From contig NC_092346.1 of assembly GCF_963676685.1 (NCBI RefSeq), positions 93,919,917 through 93,983,916 of the forward strand: DNA of 64,000 bases, written 5' to 3'. This document shows, one piece after another, positions 34,382 through 47,900 of this stretch. Source of the DNA: Mytilus edulis. Its lineage: Eukaryota; Mollusca; Bivalvia; Mytilida; Mytilidae. The position numbers and the translations under genes were made by a program. Each line of letters starts with the position of its first letter. Positions within the stretch are counted from its first letter, which is position 1. The notes below the pieces were generated by a model, which was given only the letters and a program-made list of their open reading frames with translations, had not been told where the DNA came from and did not search any database.

Positions 34382-34709
34382 ATTCCTCATAAGTTCAATT
34401 CTTCAAGAATTTTATGAAAATTTATATCCTTGGTTTATATCAGCAATGTCTTTGACAATTTCGAAAATAAGTTCTGTCAAATACTTTTAATGAGTTATGA
34501 CCCTTTGAAATATAAATTTTACTGGAAATCACATTGCAATTGCTCTGAAGCCTTCAATTCCCCGTAGATATTAATAAAAGGTCTTATAAAACAAAAACAA
34601 GTGCTTTTGGTGTAAAGATTGCATGAAATGCATTCAAAACCCTATGTTACTGACTTAATATCTAAATTTTCCAAGGCTTATCACTTCCTTTTTGATGCAC
34701 AAAATATAG

Positions 34710-34935
34710 TTTAAAAATGAGAATGGAAATGGGGAATGTGTCAAAGAGACAGCAACCCGACCAAAGAGCAGACAACAGCCAAAAGCCACCAATGGGTCTT
34801 CAATGCAGTGAAAATTCCCCGCACCCTGAAGGGTGCTTCAGCTGGCCCCTAAACAAAAATATATACTGGTTCAGTGATAATGGATTTCATAGTGCATTGA
34901 TCATAACATTCTATATATCTTATACATGAACATTT
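34710..34935. repeat. Dispersed bivalve repeat C
   Basis: 'gggaatgtgtcaaagagac' and 'aagagcagacaacagcc' are words I recognise from abundant mollusc repeats. The ORF at 34717-34929 is a reading of the repeat and is rejected as a gene. Confidence 0.5.
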
Positions 34936-35590
34936 CCGGAAATTTATCAATGTAATATATGCCCAGATATTCAATCACAAAATAATATTACACCTGTCAG
35001 GAAAACTACATAACTTTTGCAAGATTCAGGAAACGTATATCTGTTCTAAAAATATAAATTAAGTCATTGTTAAAGTCATCTTTCATAATTTGAGTTATCT
35101 CCCATTGTCCAGAATTTTATTTGAATCATCTACAACCAGTACTGTATACAATGCAATATCTAATTTTACTTCCCACTGATAAATCAAAGCAATCTTTACC
35201 CTTCAGTGCTTACAAGTTATTGCCCTTGTATCTTGGATATATATAACATGTGCAAATGGGGGAGACATCGGAACTCTGTACTTCTATCTGAACTTAACTT
35301 CATCAGGAAAAGGAGAATATTTGAAAGCAAAGGATGTATAAGAACCGAAACAATTGAAAAAGCTATTTGACATAAAAAGAACAAACAAATAAATACAAAA
35401 TTTCAGCTTGATAATTTCTCTTTACAACAATTAAAAATAATTATTGCACAAACAATTGCTGTAAATTCAGAAATATTTTCACTGTTTTTATTACTGTGAA
35501 AAATGCAACTGGAAATACATGAGAATATTGTGATCTTTCATCTTAAACTTGAAGTAATTATTTATAAGTAATGTTTTACCTAAAAAGTTG
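34936..35590. other. No gene recognised
   Basis: AT-rich flank downstream of the acetyltransferase gene A; no ORF or repeat structure seen. Confidence 0.35.
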
Positions 35591-35597
35591 ACTTTGC

Positions 35598-35603
35598 TTT
35601 ATT
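35598..35603 (-). terminator. Polyadenylation signal AATAAA of gene A
   Basis: AATAAA on the - strand about 165 nt after the gene A stop codon, a normal distance for a short 3' UTR. Confidence 0.5.
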
Positions 35604-35765
35604 TATACAAACTCATCGCATTAATATAAACTATAAACAGACTTTACAATTTGATGACAAATAAACACAATGTCCTTTTACAGACTAGTCAAACTTTGCA
35701 GTTTACAATTGAAATTCTTCTAATATACGTCCGTCGTCTCCATTTGAGTTAACCATCTTTTCCGT

Positions 35766-38700
35766 TCATTTAGTCAATAAATTCTGCATAGATTCTTCTG
35801 TAAGTCTTAAAATATGAAATTGTTCAGTTTCAGTCAGATTAATAGCCCCTTTTTGTTTGTAAAAATCGACAGCCACCTTGTTCCACCATCGTACTGCCCA
35901 TTCCATGCTATTACAGTAAGTATCCAAAAACACCTTAAATACAAAAACTCGTATACAAGTTTTGCTATTAAGAAACATATATGTCTACGGTACCCAACGA
36001 AATTCTTATTTTTGTGGTTTATAATATATTTATGAGAACAAAATATTGCATCGTTTGTGAAAATAATTTGGGAATGTTTTCATGGGACACAGATGGTGAC
36101 CCCGTTTGCATATAACATTATAAAGGCACATAACTAAGGAACTGTAAAAGTATCAAAAAATCATTAGTCGAAGACAAAATGACAATACCATGGTAAAATC
36201 GGAAGAAAAACAACGAAAAGACAAATACCAGTGTACAAAACACTAAACAAAAGACAAAAAATCATGAACACTACCAAAAACCGTGGACGGGTAGAGTGAT
36301 CGTCTTGAAACTCCTATAAAATGTATTGACACATTACGTCAAGTGATATAGCGGATCAAAAATTGTACGCTTACTTCAAAGGAGGAGGTTTACTGTTTTT
36401 CCTCTGCCAGTCCTTTCCATAAAATTCAAACGCATTTGTTCTTTGGAACTACAAATTACAGCTTTCTTACATTTGTTGTCAGTCTGCATGTGATCATGCT
36501 TTACCGAGCACGTGCTCACAGTTTTACTTGTTGACTCTGGCCTATAACTCTAAGACTAACAAATTTGTAAAACATCGTGCATGATAATTGTTTGCTCAAA
36601 AACTTGATCCATTTTGAAATTTACAATTGAAACACGTTTGTCAAGACCGAATGGACAAGACTGCATGTTACAGAAAGAAACAACACAGCCACTGAAAATT
36701 TAACCAGGATAAGGTACACCATTGGAAATTTGAGGAAGAGCAACACGAATCCCTTTTAACCGAAACTATGGGTAATCTCAGGGAGAGTAAGCAGAACCTA
36801 CATGCACATGCGACACCCGTCGTGTTGTGAATTCATGTAAGAACAGATTCAATTATCCGTCTCATTAGAGGAAAAGATTGAGGTTGCGAAATAGGAATAC
36901 TAGCTACGAATATTGTAAAAACATATCTAAGTTGACATATCGAATTACCTTGACAGCAGACTTTAATAACTCAGTACCTATTCCTTTATTTCTATGTTCA
37001 GGTTTCACATAAAAGTCCTCCATAAACGCCTTTTTACCAACCCAAGGGGAATATGTAAAGTAATATAACAAATATCCAACCATGTCTGAAATGAGAAATG
37101 CATCACGATTTATAACTGTAGTGTACTACAATAAGTATTCTTCATCTATCTTTTTGCGCTTTTTTTCATATAAAACTAGTTCTTTTATATTGCGAGGTTA
37201 TCTCTGGTTGGATTTTTTTCTAAATTGGTCCTAATCGAGTCATAATTTCTACAGGTTTATGTCTTTTGTAAGATATTCCCAATTTTATGACATAAACGCA
37301 AGATTACTATTATTCTTTTTGCGGTATATTTCATCCAAATAAATTGTAAACATATATTTTACATATTCACATCTGGAGAGAGAAAAAAAACCGTACTTAT
37401 TGCATAAAACTGTACGTACCTTTATTCACTTCAGCAACCAGACAATGAAATAAACTGTTTTTACCAAACCCGTCTCTTCGGAGAGCTTAAAAAAATAATA
37501 CACCAATTCAGATACCTATGGTCGAGAAAAAGAATCTATCAAAATTTTGAACATATCGAATTTTCAAAGATTTCATATCGGATGTACTACATTTGGCGTC
37601 CGACGTCCGTAAACTTTTGACTTTTTGAACTTCTTCTTGAGAACCCCTTTAAAGGATCAATATTCTAAACTGTTATTTTTCTTCATTGTTGAAGCATATG
37701 ATAAAAAGACCATAACATGACTGTCATTTTTCATATCATATGCATTATCAGTCCTCGAGCCTTCAGCTCTTCGGCTGATATTGAACCTTTGACTGATAAA
37801 ACATCTGAAATGAAATTAAAACTGCCATGTAATAATCTTATAATAAATAACGAACGTGGCTCCGAAACATAATATTTAATTTCATACTTCCAAGAATGAG
37901 GTAAACGTAGAACAACTTAAACACGACAACTTAATTGTTTGTAATTATACACTGTACAAATATCTAACAATGGGATTGTCATTTTGTTTTAAATTTGAAC
38001 CAGGTGCTCCGCAAGGCGCAGCTTTATACGACCGCAGAGGTCGAACTTTGAACAGTTGGGGCAAGTATGGACACAACATTCAAGCTTGATACAGCTCTGC
38101 ATTTGGATTGTGTTAAAACAAATGACATAATATGAGTTTCTGACACAAAACAAATGTCAAGATCTTACAAATCTATTGCTCAATATTGTGCAATTGAAGA
38201 TTTTTTCTTCAAATTTTTCAAAAATTTGGAATTTGAGAAATTTGGAAAAAAAAATTGAAAACTACTACCATCCCTTTTTTTTGCAATTATTAGTCCAAAA
38301 CCTGACATTTCTTTATACATAATTTACAAGTTGAGTAAGGGAGGTAAATCCGAACACACCCAACATTGTATGTTAAATGTTTTTGAGTTACCTCCCTTAC
38401 ACTGCTTTTAAATTGTCTTAATTGTCCATTGACCAAAAACCTATTTTTCCCCCTTTTTTGCACCTAATTCCAGAACATTTTGAGCCATTACCCCGAAAGT
38501 CAATACTAACCATCCCTTCATGGTATGGAAACTTTTGGTATAATTTCAGAGAGATTACAAGTTATTGTTTGAAAACTACAAACATGCTTATTTTTTGGCC
38601 TTTTTGGCCCGTAGTTTAGTTGAAACATATTTTATTTACTAAAAGGAAAATGGATTGGACACAAGTAAGCCATACTTATGAAGTCCGCTCCGAATAATAA

Positions 38701-41700
38701 TAATTTACAATACAATATTAATATGAGCATATAATAACAAAATAAACAATACTTTACGAGTCTATCTATTTTGGCCCGTAATTCCTAAGCCTTTGGAACC
38801 ATAACCCCCAAAATCAATCCAAACCTTTTACCTGTGGTATTCAACATTATGGTATAATTTCAGAGCAATTGAAATACTATTACACAAGTTGATATCCTAA
38901 AAGTAGAAAAATACTTGTTTTGGCCCCTGTTGGGCCCCTAATTCCAAAACGGTTTGGTCCATCATCCCCAAAATCAATCCCAGCCTTCCTTTTGAGGTAT
39001 TGGACCTTTTTATAAGATTTCATAGAGATCCATTCACTTAAACTAAAGTTATTGTCCGGACACCAAATGTGTCTTCGGACGACGCTGACGACGACGACAT
39101 CATACCATTTTACGAACGCAAAATTGTTTTGCGGTCGTATAAAAATTATATTTATATTGAATCAAATAGCGAATAAATGTGCAGTTTAATTATGTTTGAG
39201 AAAGATAACTAATATCAACGGAAACGATGGTAATCATTGCCCTCAGAGCCATCAAGCCCTTTGAATATGATCAGATTTGGTTCCGGTATAAATATAGAAC
39301 GTCATCAACGAAATGATGAATGTGATGCACAAAAAGTGTAGTTTGGTATCCCTTAAATAAGAAGATTGTGTTTCTAAATGCTGATATTCCTAAAAAAACT
39401 ATGAAATAACTTTTGAAAACAAATATTGCCTTATAATTTTTTAATTTTACGCGCTGTTTTAACAATCATTTAACTTGGGTTAAATAATGCAATGACATCA
39501 ACAGTTATCTATAAGCGCACACATCTGAAATTAACGTGGTCGTGATATGCAATATTCAATATATAACTTCGCTCAGTTCTGTGTCACCAAAGGGCAAAGA
39601 CTTAGAATATAAACTTTGAAATATAGTATGAATACGATTTTATGGTAAAAGTAGGGAAAACAATAGATACATTTTGGACTTTACAATGAACTTCCATGTT
39701 TGTTGCAGTAAGAAAGACATAAAAAAAAAAACATGCACAACCAACACGCTCACAACTTGAATATAATAGCATGCTTACTGTCGGCTTTGATTTTTACTTC
39801 ATGTTCACACTTTACATGGACAGCTAGTTCCTACAATATAAGCAAATTAGGTGAAGCACTTTTATATAGATATAGGAAGATGAGTGCAAATGAGACAACT
39901 CTCCGTCCAAGTAGCAATTCATAAAGGTCCAGGTACGGCCTTCAACACGGAGCCTTGGCTCACACCGAACAGCAAGCTATAAAGAGCCCCAAAAAATACT
40001 AGTATAAATCCATTCAAACGGGAAAACCAATGGTCTTATCTATATAAAAACGAGAAACGAGAAAGACGTATCAACTACAAAAACAGACAACTACTGTAAT
40101 CGAATTCCTGACTTAGGAAAGGTCCAAAAATTTGCAGCGGGATTAAACGTTCTCTATTAATATCTTTACGATACAATAATTGTTTTAATTTTGCCTTTTC
40201 ATTAGCAAAAAATCAATACTACATGTTAAATGTACACAGGGTTGCTGTTTCAGGTTAAAATATACATCTAGTGATACAAATACAGGCAGATTCGGATCAT
40301 TCGTCAATGAGACAGCAACCCAATGAAAATGAATTCGCGGCAGCATTGTTAGACTATAACAGTAATTTGGCAAACCACTAATGTCTCTTATCTATAGGTT
40401 TTATAATCACAGGGACTTAATTAACGGATACTTAATTTATTTACATGTTGTGATCTAATGTGATATCTCTTATAGTCTATCTATGTCCGTGCACGCATTG
40501 AGCAATATAACGGGTATAGAAATTATACTGCAGATTGCTGCTAGTAAACATACAAATATTGGCGCCATCATTTATTTCTCAATACAAAATGACAAGAAAG
40601 TTTTTGGAGGGGTTCGTGTTGCTCAGGTTTCAGTTATCTATATTGTGCATTTTTTACTGTTGTTTTGTCTTTTTCTTTTTTATCTTTTTTAGCAATGACA
40701 TTGCCAGTTTATTTTTTACTAACGAATTTGAATGTACCTTTTTGTATCTTTCCCCGAATATAACCTACCGAAATAGACTTATTACCGTGTTTGTACTAGC
40801 ATGATCATCACGACGGGTTCCACATGTGGAGCAAGCTCTGCTTGCCTTTCAGGAGCACCTGAGATGTCTCCCAGTTTTTGGTTTGGTTCATGTTTCTCAG
40901 TTTTTAGTTTTCAATGTTGTGTTTTAGTACTGTTTTCTGTTTGGTCTTTTTTCTTTTTAAGCCATTGGCATTGCCAGTAATTTTAGGTAGCATTTAATTT
41001 TCAGAGTGTCCAAAAGATATCCAATATTACACGTACCATGTATAAATCCTACATAAGTCATTTGTAAGTCACTGTGTCTAATAATATAGTAAAAATCAAA
41101 AGTGGAAAATGCATGCTACTTATAAACACACAAAAAGAGATAGATAGTTACAGTGTTAATTACTAACTGTATATTACTAATACATTAAGTGTGTAGGCAG
41201 TTACTCGTCCGTTATTTAAGTACCTTGAGACATTGGAAGAGTTAGCTAAGCATTCTTAGTGGAATAAATGAAATAATTATAGGCAAACAAAACAAACAAA
41301 AAAAGAGGGAAAAAGGGAATGAGTGGCACTTTGTTGAGAAATCTTTGAAACATAAAACAAAAAAGCCAATTGGAATTCAATTACTTCGTAACACATTTCA
41401 GAAAAGGCCCTCCAAATTCACGCATTTTTCGGCACACCTGACGAAATTTGAATTATTATACCTTTAAACTAAGTTGATATTATACTAAAATCAAATTTTA
41501 GTACATTAATTATAAATGGTCTTTTGACGGGGTCAAATTTTGAAACGTTTAAAAAAAAAACTCTCAGTATATTGGCAATGGTTATAGCATGGTGTCAAGT
41601 AAGATTGATCATTCGATAACAAAACGCAAACACCATTAAACTTCTAGTGACATTCATGGTCAATGTTTTTTTAACCAAAATGGCGATCATTTTGACCTCC

Positions 41701-42062
41701 AATAACCTGTGTCCTTACATTAATATATTCTCCAATTTTATTTGTATGTGTACATATAGAATTCCTTTCGTCAGTAAAGATGGTCGGTTTATCTCAGTGA
41801 ATCATTCTGACTATTGCTTTATAAATTCCATCTAGGCGGATCCAGGGGGGCCCTGGGGGGCCCGGGCCCCCCCTTTCGTGGGAAAAATTTGGTTGATTAT
41901 ATAGGGAACCATTGAAGCATGACTGGAGCCCCCCCCTCTTAGGTCAGTCAGCGCCCCCCCCCCCCTAGGAAAAGTCCTGGATCCGCCACTGAATTCCCTT
42001 ACCATTACTAAAGTCATTATAGCTTCACAATCCTCGGAGTTTGCTGAACGAACAGAATACAT
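35766..42062 (-). CDS. SSAT-like: Diamine (spermidine/spermine-type) N-acetyltransferase-like gene A, five exons
   Basis: A GNAT-fold enzyme that transfers acetyl from acetyl-CoA to a polyamine or thialysine-type amine. Exons (transcription leftward): 42062-42003, 39830-39779, 37485-37420, 37085-36949, 35933-35766, all GT-AG, 483 bp, 160 residues; the family is about 170. Exon 1 has SANSEDCEAIMTLVM; exon 2 ELAVHVKCEHEVKIKAD; exon 3 LRRDGFGKNSLFHCLVAE; exon 4 MEDFYVKPEHRNKGIGTEL with the acetyl-CoA-binding R-x-x-G-x-G; exon 5 CNSMEWAVRWWNKVAVDFYK with the conserved Tyr, then GAINLTETEQ. Compared with gene B the ancestral start codon reads ATT and a new ATG four codons later is used. A MITE ends 11 bp downstream of the exon 1 donor. 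Substrate is not decidable from sequence. Confidence 0.9.
36185..36290. repeat. Fragment of dispersed repeat D in intron 4 of gene A
   Basis: 'aacaacgaaaagacaaata' and 'acactaaacaaaagacaaaa' are the reverse complement of words at 40880-40970. Non-coding. Confidence 0.45.
37990..39145. repeat. Dispersed repeat B in intron 2 of gene A
   Basis: It starts 'caggtgctccgcaaggcgc', 'tttatacgaccgcagaggt' and ends 'gacgacgacgacatcatacc', 'ttttgcggtcgtataaaa'. The two ends share the word gcggtcgtata in inverted orientation. The interior repeats 'cccctaattccaaaac'-type segments. I recognise it as a common bivalve repeat; the reverse copy is at 32700-34140. Confidence 0.7.
39880..40135. repeat. Dispersed repeat related to A, in intron 1 of gene A
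   Basis: 'gatgagtgcaaatgagacaa', 'ggtacggccttcaacacgga' and 'gcggcctta'-like words resemble repeat A, but the middle 'gcttggctcacaccgaaca' differs. It is a related subfamily. Non-coding. Confidence 0.6.
40600..41005 (+). repeat. Two partial copies of dispersed repeat D in intron 1 of gene A
   Basis: 40605-40775 and 40815-41000 share 'ggttcgtgttgctcag' / 'ggttcatgtttctcag', a T-rich stretch and 'agcaatgacattgccagt' / 'agccattggcattgccagt'. The second copy begins 'gggttccacatgtggagca'. ORFs at 40483-40804 are readings of it. Confidence 0.6.
41832..41991. mobile_element. 160 bp hAT-like MITE next to the exon 1 donor of gene A
   Basis: The ends 'ggcggatccagggggg' and 'cctggatccgccactg' are inverted. 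The flanks 'aattccat' (41824-41831) and 'aattccct' (41992-41999) are an 8 bp duplication with one difference. The interior words 'ttggttgattatatagg' and 'gaagcatgactggagc' define the family used elsewhere in this annotation. Confidence 0.85.
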
Positions 42063-42399
42063 ATTTTCTTCAATCTTCTTTATCTAGTCCGTTGATTCAC
42101 AGTATAATTTTTCTTTCGTTTCAAAACATATATGACATATATTATACATACAATACAATCGCACGTTCAGTTTATTTTAAATTAAGTATTATAATTCCGC
42201 GCGCGTACCTAGTTATCGGGAACCTGATATTAAATTGCTATAATCTCAGTCAGAAAACTGCCGTATAAATAACGATCCAAAGTAATTGAAGATCTTAAGA
42301 AATTTTTCCAATGTATTTTTTTCAAACGAACAAAAGAATCAAATGCATTGTAACATGATTTAAAATAAAAATGATAAGGTTGATATGTATTAATTCTAA

Positions 42400-43440
42400 C
42401 TCTAGTTAATGAACTCATTATTGTCTGTAATTCTTTATACTCAGACCCTTTTTTAACACCCCGGTTTTCTTTATTCCTTATTTCGTAGCCGATATACTTT
42501 ATTGATCTCTATTCTTCATTTATTTTGAGAATTTTTCATATATAATATATATCTTTCTATATATCTTTATTCTCAATAAACCATCATTTTGACAAGGTAT
42601 AGAGAAATACATGTACAATATTTACAATATATACAATATTCAATAAATACAATTAGTACAAGACATGTTACAAAATAATTAATAGAGGTGGCGTCACACT
42701 AGATAAAGCCAGGATTTTACACAGATTTTTTTATAATTTTAATAAATTTGCAGAGTTTAATCAACTTTACCTTTTTTTTTTATGACATTAATAATTTATA
42801 CTTTAAAATATTTTGCTTTGTGTAGCTATACTTTTCTATGTAATTTTTCCTCTCCTGTTAAAAAAAATGGCATTCCAAAATAAAGTGAAATTCATCCCCA
42901 AGTTCGTTGTTTTTACACAGAGTACAGTTTCTATTTTGTCTGCTGGTGTTTAACCATCTACCAGCTTCAATGGGTAATTTATGATTCGTCGTTCTAAATC
43001 TGCAAAATTCTACAAGATTTTTGTTATCTAAAATATCTAAATAAGCTTCAGAACTAAAATTATCTTTAAATACTTTGTAATTTACAGCTTTTGGTGATTC
43101 TTCTAACAGTAAGTGCCAATTCTGTTCAAATTGATATTTAAGTTTTCTACTAACTGTAAGACGTAGCCAATTCAAATTAATAAAAGTTTGTGAATTCCAA
43201 ATATATGTTAAGCCACATTCATTCAAAATATTTTTTATGTTATCTAACCATAAAAATTTATCTCCATTTACAAATGACAATTGAAAACATAAGTTATAGA
43301 CAATTTTTTCTATTCTTTAATTCTTTATATTTTTGCATCGCAATGTTCTCTATTCTCTATAGTTTTTGTGAACTTTTTTTCTTTCCGTTTTTGCCCATTA
43401 TTCTCTGTTGTCAACAATATCTATATATTATCTAGGCTCT
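42400..43440 (-). mobile_element. LINE C-terminal fragment with cysteine-histidine motif
   Basis: The - strand frame 43280-42858 (140 residues) contains NWLRLTVSRKLKYQFEQNWH, LVEFCRFRTTNHKLPIEAGR and CTLCKNNELGDEFHFILEC, a C-x2-C...H-x4-C pattern typical of the extreme C-terminus of bivalve LINE pol proteins. The RT domain is absent. About 400 bp of AT-rich, probably 3' non-coding sequence follows. It lies between gene A and pseudogene D. Confidence 0.7.
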
Positions 43441-43658
43441 TCAGTTGTAGCCAATTATGTTCGTCAGGATGAACGGAATGCGACATGGGGTGAGTCAGCA
43501 ACATTACGTCACTTTTAAAATTGTGTGCCTGTTAATTCATTAAATTGAAATGTTTCTTTATTAACAACTTTATCTCTTATAAAACATGGCCTCGGTATGT
43601 CCTTAAAAAATGTCCACTGTAATGATATCGGCTATATCTATATATCTTTTAAAAACAT

Positions 43659-43938
43659 TTACTTAAAAGTTATGAAGCTATAAACGCTTTCACTCCATTC
43701 ACTTACGAAATAGTTTTCATTTTCTCTCTCGGTCAAATTAAAAGCAGAGGCGAAACCAGGGGACAGGGAGCCCGGCCCTCCTCCCTTTTGTGAAACAAAA
43801 ATTGGGTTGGTAAGATAGGAAATCACTGAAGCATGACAGTCAGTGAAAGTCACCGAAAAACATCCTTCTGTTTGTAGTTCTCTATCGAATTAACAGAACA
43901 AAAATTTGGCCGTGAACACTGTACATCTCTATTCCTAT
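43659..43938 (-). pseudogene. Acetyltransferase last-exon pseudogene D (C-like), split by a MITE
   Basis: Starting after 'tttcag', the - strand reads 'ataggaatagagatg...' collinear with exon 5 of gene C (VGIEKQCSRL, YYKQKGAFDLTRTEKW). Here the frame shows a deletion and a stop near the YYKQK segment, then a 116 bp MITE (43745-43860), then AFNLTERENENYFVSEWS to a stop at 43659. Intron sequence upstream to about 44640 is also homologous to intron 4 of gene C. No other exons are found nearby, so only the 3' end of this copy survives. Confidence 0.75.
43745..43860. mobile_element. hAT-like MITE inserted in pseudogene D
   Basis: 'cagaggcgaaaccagggg' at the left and the interior 'ttgggttggtaagatagga', 'actgaagcatgacag' match the 41832-41991 family. 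The right TIR is degraded and no duplication is visible. Confidence 0.65.
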
Positions 43939-44284
43939 CTGAAATTGGGCATTGAGAACCCAAACTTTGAAAGATTTCGCCAAATATAGCTTAGACAAAT
44001 ATATTCCTCAGTTTTTCAAAAAAAGGAAAGTTTTGTCAATTTGTAATAATACCATATATAGTTATTATTCACAATTCGTGTCATGTTTACACAAAATGTT
44101 TGCATGATATTAAACGTCAAGTTGGAAGAGTGAGAATGTTTACAGAATACGTGAGTATTTTCTATATCTAGTTGTGTCTGCGTTATAATGTGTTTTTCTG
44201 AGCTTTATTGTTTTTTTATATTCTCTTTTGTAAATTAATTTTATCCTTTCACTGAACCTTTGAAGAGAAACCGGGCGAAATAAG

Positions 44285-44640
44285 GTGGATGAAGATTGGT
44301 AAGGTATTTTGGTCTCTGAAATAATATAGGCAATGGCCGAAGGCTGGTGAGATATTTGAGTCTCTGAGATAAGATAGGCAATGGCCAAAGGCTGATGAGA
44401 TATTTTGGTCTCTGAGATAAGATAGGCAATGGCCGAAGGCTGGTGAGATATTTGGGTCTATGAGATAAGATAGGCAATGGCCGAAGGCTGGTGAGATATT
44501 TGGGTCTATGAGATAAGATAGGCAATGGCCGAGGGCTGGTGAGATATTTAGGTCTATGAGATAATATAGGCAAAGGCCGAAGGCTGGTGAGATATTTGGG
44601 TCTCTGAGATAAGATAGGCAATGGCCAAAGGCTGGTGGGA
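44285..44640. repeat. 48 bp minisatellite, about seven copies
   Basis: The unit contains 'ggcaatggccgaaggctgg', 'tgagatatttgggtctctg' and 'agataagata'. It is in the former intron of pseudogene D, at the position equivalent to the 39 bp array of gene C. The three overlapping minus-strand ORFs here are repeat readings. Confidence 0.9.
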
Positions 44641-44998
44641 TCTTAAAAACACTTTTCAACTTATTATTGGTTTTACTGATTTCGAGATGACGGATTCTTT
44701 GATTTTGTTTATGTACTTTGACACAAGATGAAGTCTTTTATTTGACTTCGCCATATATAAAACATAGTTTTAATTATCAAGTTTTCCTCATGTACAATTG
44801 CCTACAGATATAATGTACAATTTATTCGGTTCATGTAGGTATAAAATATAGTATGAAATTTAAACCACGTGATGATAAATAAAGATCATAATTTGGGGAA
44901 AAAAATTCTTTCTACATGATTTTTAAACACTGCAGTTTACATTTGGAAATTTCTTGAACAAGCCTATTGTCTACATTGAAGTAATTTTATTTTCTTGT

Positions 44999-47900
44999 TT
45001 ATTTAGTCAATAAATTCTCCATAGCTTCTTCTGTAAGTCTGTAAATATGTAGTTGTTCAGTTTCAGTCAGATTAATAGCTCCTTTTTGTTTGTAATAATC
45101 GACAGCTACTTTATTCCAACATGGTACTGCCCATTCCATACAACTGCAGTGGGTTTCCAAAAATACCTTAAATAAAAAAAACCACATATACAACTCTAAT
45201 ACTTAGAATCAAGTATCTGTGCCTAACGACTTCAATTTTTTTTTGTAAAATTGTTGTTCTATTAATATTTGCATCACTTATAATGGAGGTTTACGATAAT
45301 AAGAGCAATTATCAGGAATTTCGTCCCTAAAATTTCCAAAAAAAGTTAAGATTCTTCAAGTTTTTCAAATTTATGTTAATCTAATAAATGATTGAAAAGA
45401 CAAGCTGATTTAATCTGGTAACTTTAATGCAAAAAGATTACTTTTGATGTCACTATATGATTTCAAATACATGATTTCATTGAGTAAGATGTATTTTACG
45501 TGAAAATTCCATTTACCCATACAAAGTTTGGTATATAGTTCAAAAATCGTGTTTTTATCATTAAGTTATATCCTAATTAAAAGGTACAAGGTTTGACCCC
45601 TATGTCCGTCCGTCAGTCATGTGTTTGTCCTCACAACTTCTCTGAAATTACACACTAAATTGTTATGATAACTTGTAGATAATAAATAACACACTATGTA
45701 GATGTGCATATCGGCAGGACATTTTGATTTTTTTTATAGGAGTTATGCCCTTTTGAACTTGAGAGTATAGCGTACCTTTACTATTGCAACAATTTGTCAT
45801 TGCAACTCTTTTCAATCAACACAACACAAATTGATCATAATTTGTAGATAATTAGGACATATTATGTAGATTTGCATATCCCTACGAAACTATTAGCAGT
45901 TGAATTTTTAACAGTTATAAGTCGTTTAACTTTTAAAAGTATATGGTGAGATTTTGTTTGCCCAGTGATAATGTGAGAGTGTTTAATATTACAAATAGAA
46001 AACTTCTTTCCAAATACACATACACAACATTTAATTTTGATTAAAACTAACTATTTACAGAAGGGCCATGTTGACCCCTATAATGCCTTATCTTTAGGTC
46101 CATCTTTTTCAAAGTATATATATTTATAATACTTGCCACAGATATTGTAAAATTGTTATCGTTGACAAAGCGTACTACCTTGACAGCATACTTTCTCATG
46201 CGACTGCACCCGTCGTATTTTCATGTAAGAAACAATTCAATTATCCGTCTCATTAGAGGAAAAGAGGACGGGATTGAGGTTGCAAAATTGGAATACAAGC
46301 TACGACTATTGTAAAAAAAAATCTAAGTTGACATAACGAATTACCTTGACAGCAGACTTTAATAATTCAGTACCTATTCCTTTATTTCTATGTTCAGGTT
46401 TCACATAGAAGTCCTCCATATACACTGTTTTACCAACCCAAGGGGAATAAGTGTAGTAATATAACAAATATCCAACCATGTCTGAAAGATACGAAAAATT
46501 GCATCACTGTACCTTTAAGCATTCTAATCTCTAAATTCCATTACTTATACGTAAGACATTCTGTGGCTTCCAGAAGTCTGACATGGAAGATAAACACTTA
46601 TGTCTAGTAGCTAGTCTTGTAAAGACTTTTTTTGTGATTTTTTGAGATTTTATTGTTGATTGTTAATCTTAAGAAGTGGCAGTTAAAATTATTCATAATG
46701 TTTTTTCTACCAGATTTTGAGCTAGACATATTGTATATTAAAAAACAATGGTACGTATATATACATTGGTTCATTGTTGAAGTCCATACGGTGACCTAGA
46801 GTTGTTAACTTGTATGTCACTTGGTACATGTGGAGGGTTGTCTCATTGGCACTTATACCATATCTTCATATTTCTATGTGAAGCTATTTAATCCTTGCTT
46901 AAAATAGTTTTCCTTCAGCATGCACTTTTAATGCAATTGTTAGCGGTTTAAATTTTTGAATATTTTAAATTAAAAATACCTCTATTCGCTTCAGCAACAA
47001 GACAATGAAATAGACTGTTTTTACCAAACCCGTCTCTCTGGAGTGCTTAAAGAAAATATAGCAAATCAAATAAAGTAATAAACATTATTATGAAAAAATA
47101 AAAATAATTCCCTTTCATATTTTATAAAAAGAAATATAAAATGAGAGACGGTCACTATAACCCTTTCATGGTTTGCTGACGAACTAGTGTATAATGTCCA
47201 GTGGTTAATCTGAAAAGCAGATCAAGACGTCTTGTCTTTCTTTCTGTTTGAGGTCAGCCTGATATGAATAAAGAAACAAGCCGGCAAGAAGAGGAGTACA
47301 GTAAGTTCCAATGGGAATACTGATTGTTTGTTGAAAACACGTCCTCCTTATCCTTAGTTGAAATTCCAAAAGATCATAGAACAGACCTATGATTATCCAG
47401 GATTTCCTGCTAGGTAAGTGGCGTGGGAGTATATGGTGAGTTACCCAGTGAATTGAGAATACTTATTCATTTATCAAACCGTTAGTGTAATGTGATTAAT
47501 ACAAAACGATTTTGTTTGGGGCTTTCTCTGCGGGGATAACAACATATTTGTCATGGAAGGACAGATGTTTTGCAACATTTAAATTCGGTCTTTTAATACG
47601 ATTGGTTTTGAAACCCGTTCCGTTTTTTTTTTTTAATTTCTGATTTGTATTAACGACATCACGGCATTAATCCATTCAGTAGGAGTATCTATACACATCT
47701 TGTTTAACTTTATCCCATTGCCTGCATGGCATAATCCTCGAGTGAATACATCATTATTTCGAAGTCGTGTTTCCAATTAATGGATTTAAGCTCGCTATAT
47801 TTTGGGCATTTGAATAACCCATTTCGCAGAGAAGTGTTATTGATAATGTTTAGGTCACCAGTAATAAAATTGCCAGCTGGATTCTATACTATTAAACGAG

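Noticed and set aside
44241-44659. Three overlapping minus-strand ORFs with repeated Ile-Ser-Pro / Leu-Pro-Ile-Leu units
   Set aside because: They are readings of the 48 bp minisatellite, open in several frames because the unit is divisible by three.
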